Shown one piece after another: positions 7,157-8,264 of a stretch of DNA of 8,264 nucleotides. The DNA comes from Phycisphaerales bacterium UBA1926 (GTDB lineage Bacteria > Planctomycetota > Phycisphaerae > Phycisphaerales > UBA1924). A model generated the notes under the pieces. That model was not told the origin of the DNA. It was given only the letters and a program-made list of their open reading frames with translations, and ran no database searches. The stretch's first letter is position 1; the number at the start of each line of letters is the position of its first letter. Location: NCBI GenBank assembly GCA_002337215.1, contig DDFO01000045.1, forward strand, positions 63,543-71,806, given 5' to 3'. Both the position numbers and the translations under genes were made by a program.

Positions 7157-7170
7157 CAGTTGGTTCCCTC
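7154..7170 (-). promoter_or_regulatory. TGATG stop-start overlap with internal ribosome binding site
   Basis: On the minus strand the adaptor stop TGA (7158-7156) and the permease ATG (7156-7154) share one base. GAGGGA (7170-7165), inside the last adaptor codons, lies eight bases before that ATG. This implies translational coupling of adaptor and permease and settles the permease start. Confidence 0.85.
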
Positions 7171-8264
7171 GCTTGGGTTCACGGGTGCGCCGCCAGCGCC
7201 CCTCGGCGCAAACGGCGAGTTCGCGGGCGGGTTCTGCACCAGCAGGGGCTGTGTCGGGAAGACCCGCTCGTTGCCCTCGACGAGAAGCCACGAGCCGGGC
7301 TGGACCTGACCGGGCCGGATCGCGACACGGTCGCCCGACGCGAAGAGCCGGGTGATCCGCGCCGGAACGGCCTGGCCCGTCACCGCTGGGTTCCCGGGAT
7401 CGCTGTTGGGGACCGCCATATAGACGAACAGCCCGGCGTCGTCGCGGAGCACCGCGTCCTTGTGGATCGTGAGCACGGGCTCGACCGACCCGGTGGGCAC
7501 GAACGCCGTGACGCTCATCCCGGGGCGTAGCCCGACGCCGTCCCCCCCGGGAGCAAGATCGATCTCAACCGACAGCCGCACCGGGAACATCCGGCTCAGC
7601 GGATCACCCTGCGGGATCACCGAGATCACGCGGGCCGTCGTGTCCGCGTTCTTGCCGAGCCCGGGGATCGTCATCGGGATCGAGCCCAGATCCTGGGAGA
7701 GATAGCCCACCAAGTGCTCGGGCACATCGATCCGTGCTTCCAGTTCTGTCAGGCTCACGATCTCGACGACGGGGTCACCCGCCGAGACCCATTCGCCGAC
7801 TTCGGTCTCCTTGCGGACCACGCGTCCGTCGAACGGGGCGACGATCGTCATGTCGTCGATCCGACGCTTCGACAGCGCGACCCGTGACTCCTCGGCGAGC
7901 ACCGCCGCCTCGGCCTGCGCGAGCAGGGCCTCGGTCGTGCGCACCGCCGTCTCTGCCGAGTCCAGCGACGAGGGCGTCGCGCTCCCTTGGTCGGCGAGCT
8001 GCTTCGTGCGCGCCAGGTCGCGACGCAGCCGCGCGAGCGACGCCTCGCGTTCCGCCACCACACCGCGTGCCGCACGCAGGTCGGCCTCCGAGAGCTTGTG
8101 TTCCAGCAGCGCGATCTCGTCATCCAGCCGAGCGATCATCTCGCCCTTCTTGACGGTGTCACCCGCGTTGGGGGTCAGTTCGAGGATGAACCCCTCGGCT
8201 TGCGCGGCGAGCAGCGACCGGCGACGCGAAACGATCCCCCCCGTCACCGAGCGAGGGGTCATCA
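7156..8264 (-). CDS. RND efflux periplasmic adaptor subunit (membrane fusion protein), N-terminus outside window
   Basis: Links the inner-membrane RND permease to an outer-membrane channel. Numbering from the Met at 8262: the first lipoyl half-motif is at about 15-48 (AEGFILELTPNAGDTVKKGE), a heptad-like alpha-helical hairpin rich in Ala, Glu and Arg at about 49-135, and the second lipoyl half at about 138-170 (TIVAPFDGRVVRKETEVGEWV). A beta-barrel follows at about 174-258, ending in GLRPGMSVTAFVP, then the membrane-proximal domain (about 260-340), which opens with IHKDAVLRDD. The last 25 residues are a Pro/Gly/Asn-rich tail. No signal peptide or lipobox precedes the first lipoyl motif and the frame stays open to the edge, so the real start is beyond 8264. 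At 368 visible residues, most of the usual family length is present. It is first in a coupled operon with the permease. No TolC-type channel gene is in view. Confidence 0.95.
   Translation of the reverse strand, partial: MTPRSVTGGIVSRRRSLLAAQAEGFILELTPNAGDTVKKGEMIARLDDEIALLEHKLSEADLRAARGVVAEREASLARLRRDLARTKQLADQGSATPSSLDSAETAVRTTEALLAQAEAAVLAEESRVALSKRRIDDMTIVAPFDGRVVRKETEVGEWVSAGDPVVEIVSLTELEARIDVPEHLVGYLSQDLGSIPMTIPGLGKNADTTARVISVIPQGDPLSRMFPVRLSVEIDLAPGGDGVGLRPGMSVTAFVPTGSVEPVLTIHKDAVLRDDAGLFVYMAVPNSDPGNPAVTGQAVPARITRLFASGDRVAIRPGQVQPGSWLLVEGNERVFPTQPLLVQNPPANSPFAPRGAGGAPVNPSEGTN

Noticed and set aside
7157..7291. A 45-residue N-terminal extension of the permease frame
   Set aside because: It overlaps the adaptor coding region and has no membrane or signal character. 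The TGATG junction and the canonical MDIVRFAINKP start at 7156 are decisive.

Overview
The window is GC-rich, gene-dense bacterial chromosomal DNA. It holds four recognisable protein-coding genes, one unrecognised secreted protein, a structured intergenic repeat and a bidirectional terminator. A Planctomycetota origin, perhaps Phycisphaerae, is plausible: GC-rich coding, a PSMA-like M28 peptidase, the style of the IspF sequence, a TolC-type efflux system implying an outer membrane, and a palindromic intergenic repeat. This is an impression from protein style only, and no 16S or other marker is present.

Layout, left to right. A plus-strand M28 metallopeptidase of the glutamate carboxypeptidase II / transferrin-receptor type enters from beyond the left edge and ends at 2048. 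A 221-bp convergent intergenic region follows; it carries a compact element built from four alternating copies of one 8-base word (2122-2207). ispF (MEP isoprenoid pathway) lies on the minus strand at 2270-2845. It is divergent from a small plus-strand gene at 2960-3445 encoding an exported protein or lipoprotein of unknown function. A perfect 12-bp hairpin at 3477-3506 lies midway between the convergent stops at 3445 and 3539 and probably terminates both transcripts. The rest is a minus-strand efflux operon: a periplasmic adaptor (7156-8264, N-terminus beyond the right edge), then an RND permease (3539-7156) whose ATG overlaps the adaptor stop as TGATG.

How the genes work together. Only the adaptor and permease form a clear functional unit, the inner-membrane and periplasmic parts of a tripartite pump. 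No outer-membrane channel gene is visible and the substrate cannot be read from sequence. The peptidase, ispF and the small exported protein look like independent transcription units. I see no tRNA, rRNA, CRISPR array, prophage or insertion sequence. No stretch over 300 bases lacks a gene.

I do not see a clear new multigene system. Most worth a second look are an apparent extra pair of membrane helices in the RND permease, the four-part palindromic element, the altered substrate pocket of the peptidase, and the unknown exported protein.
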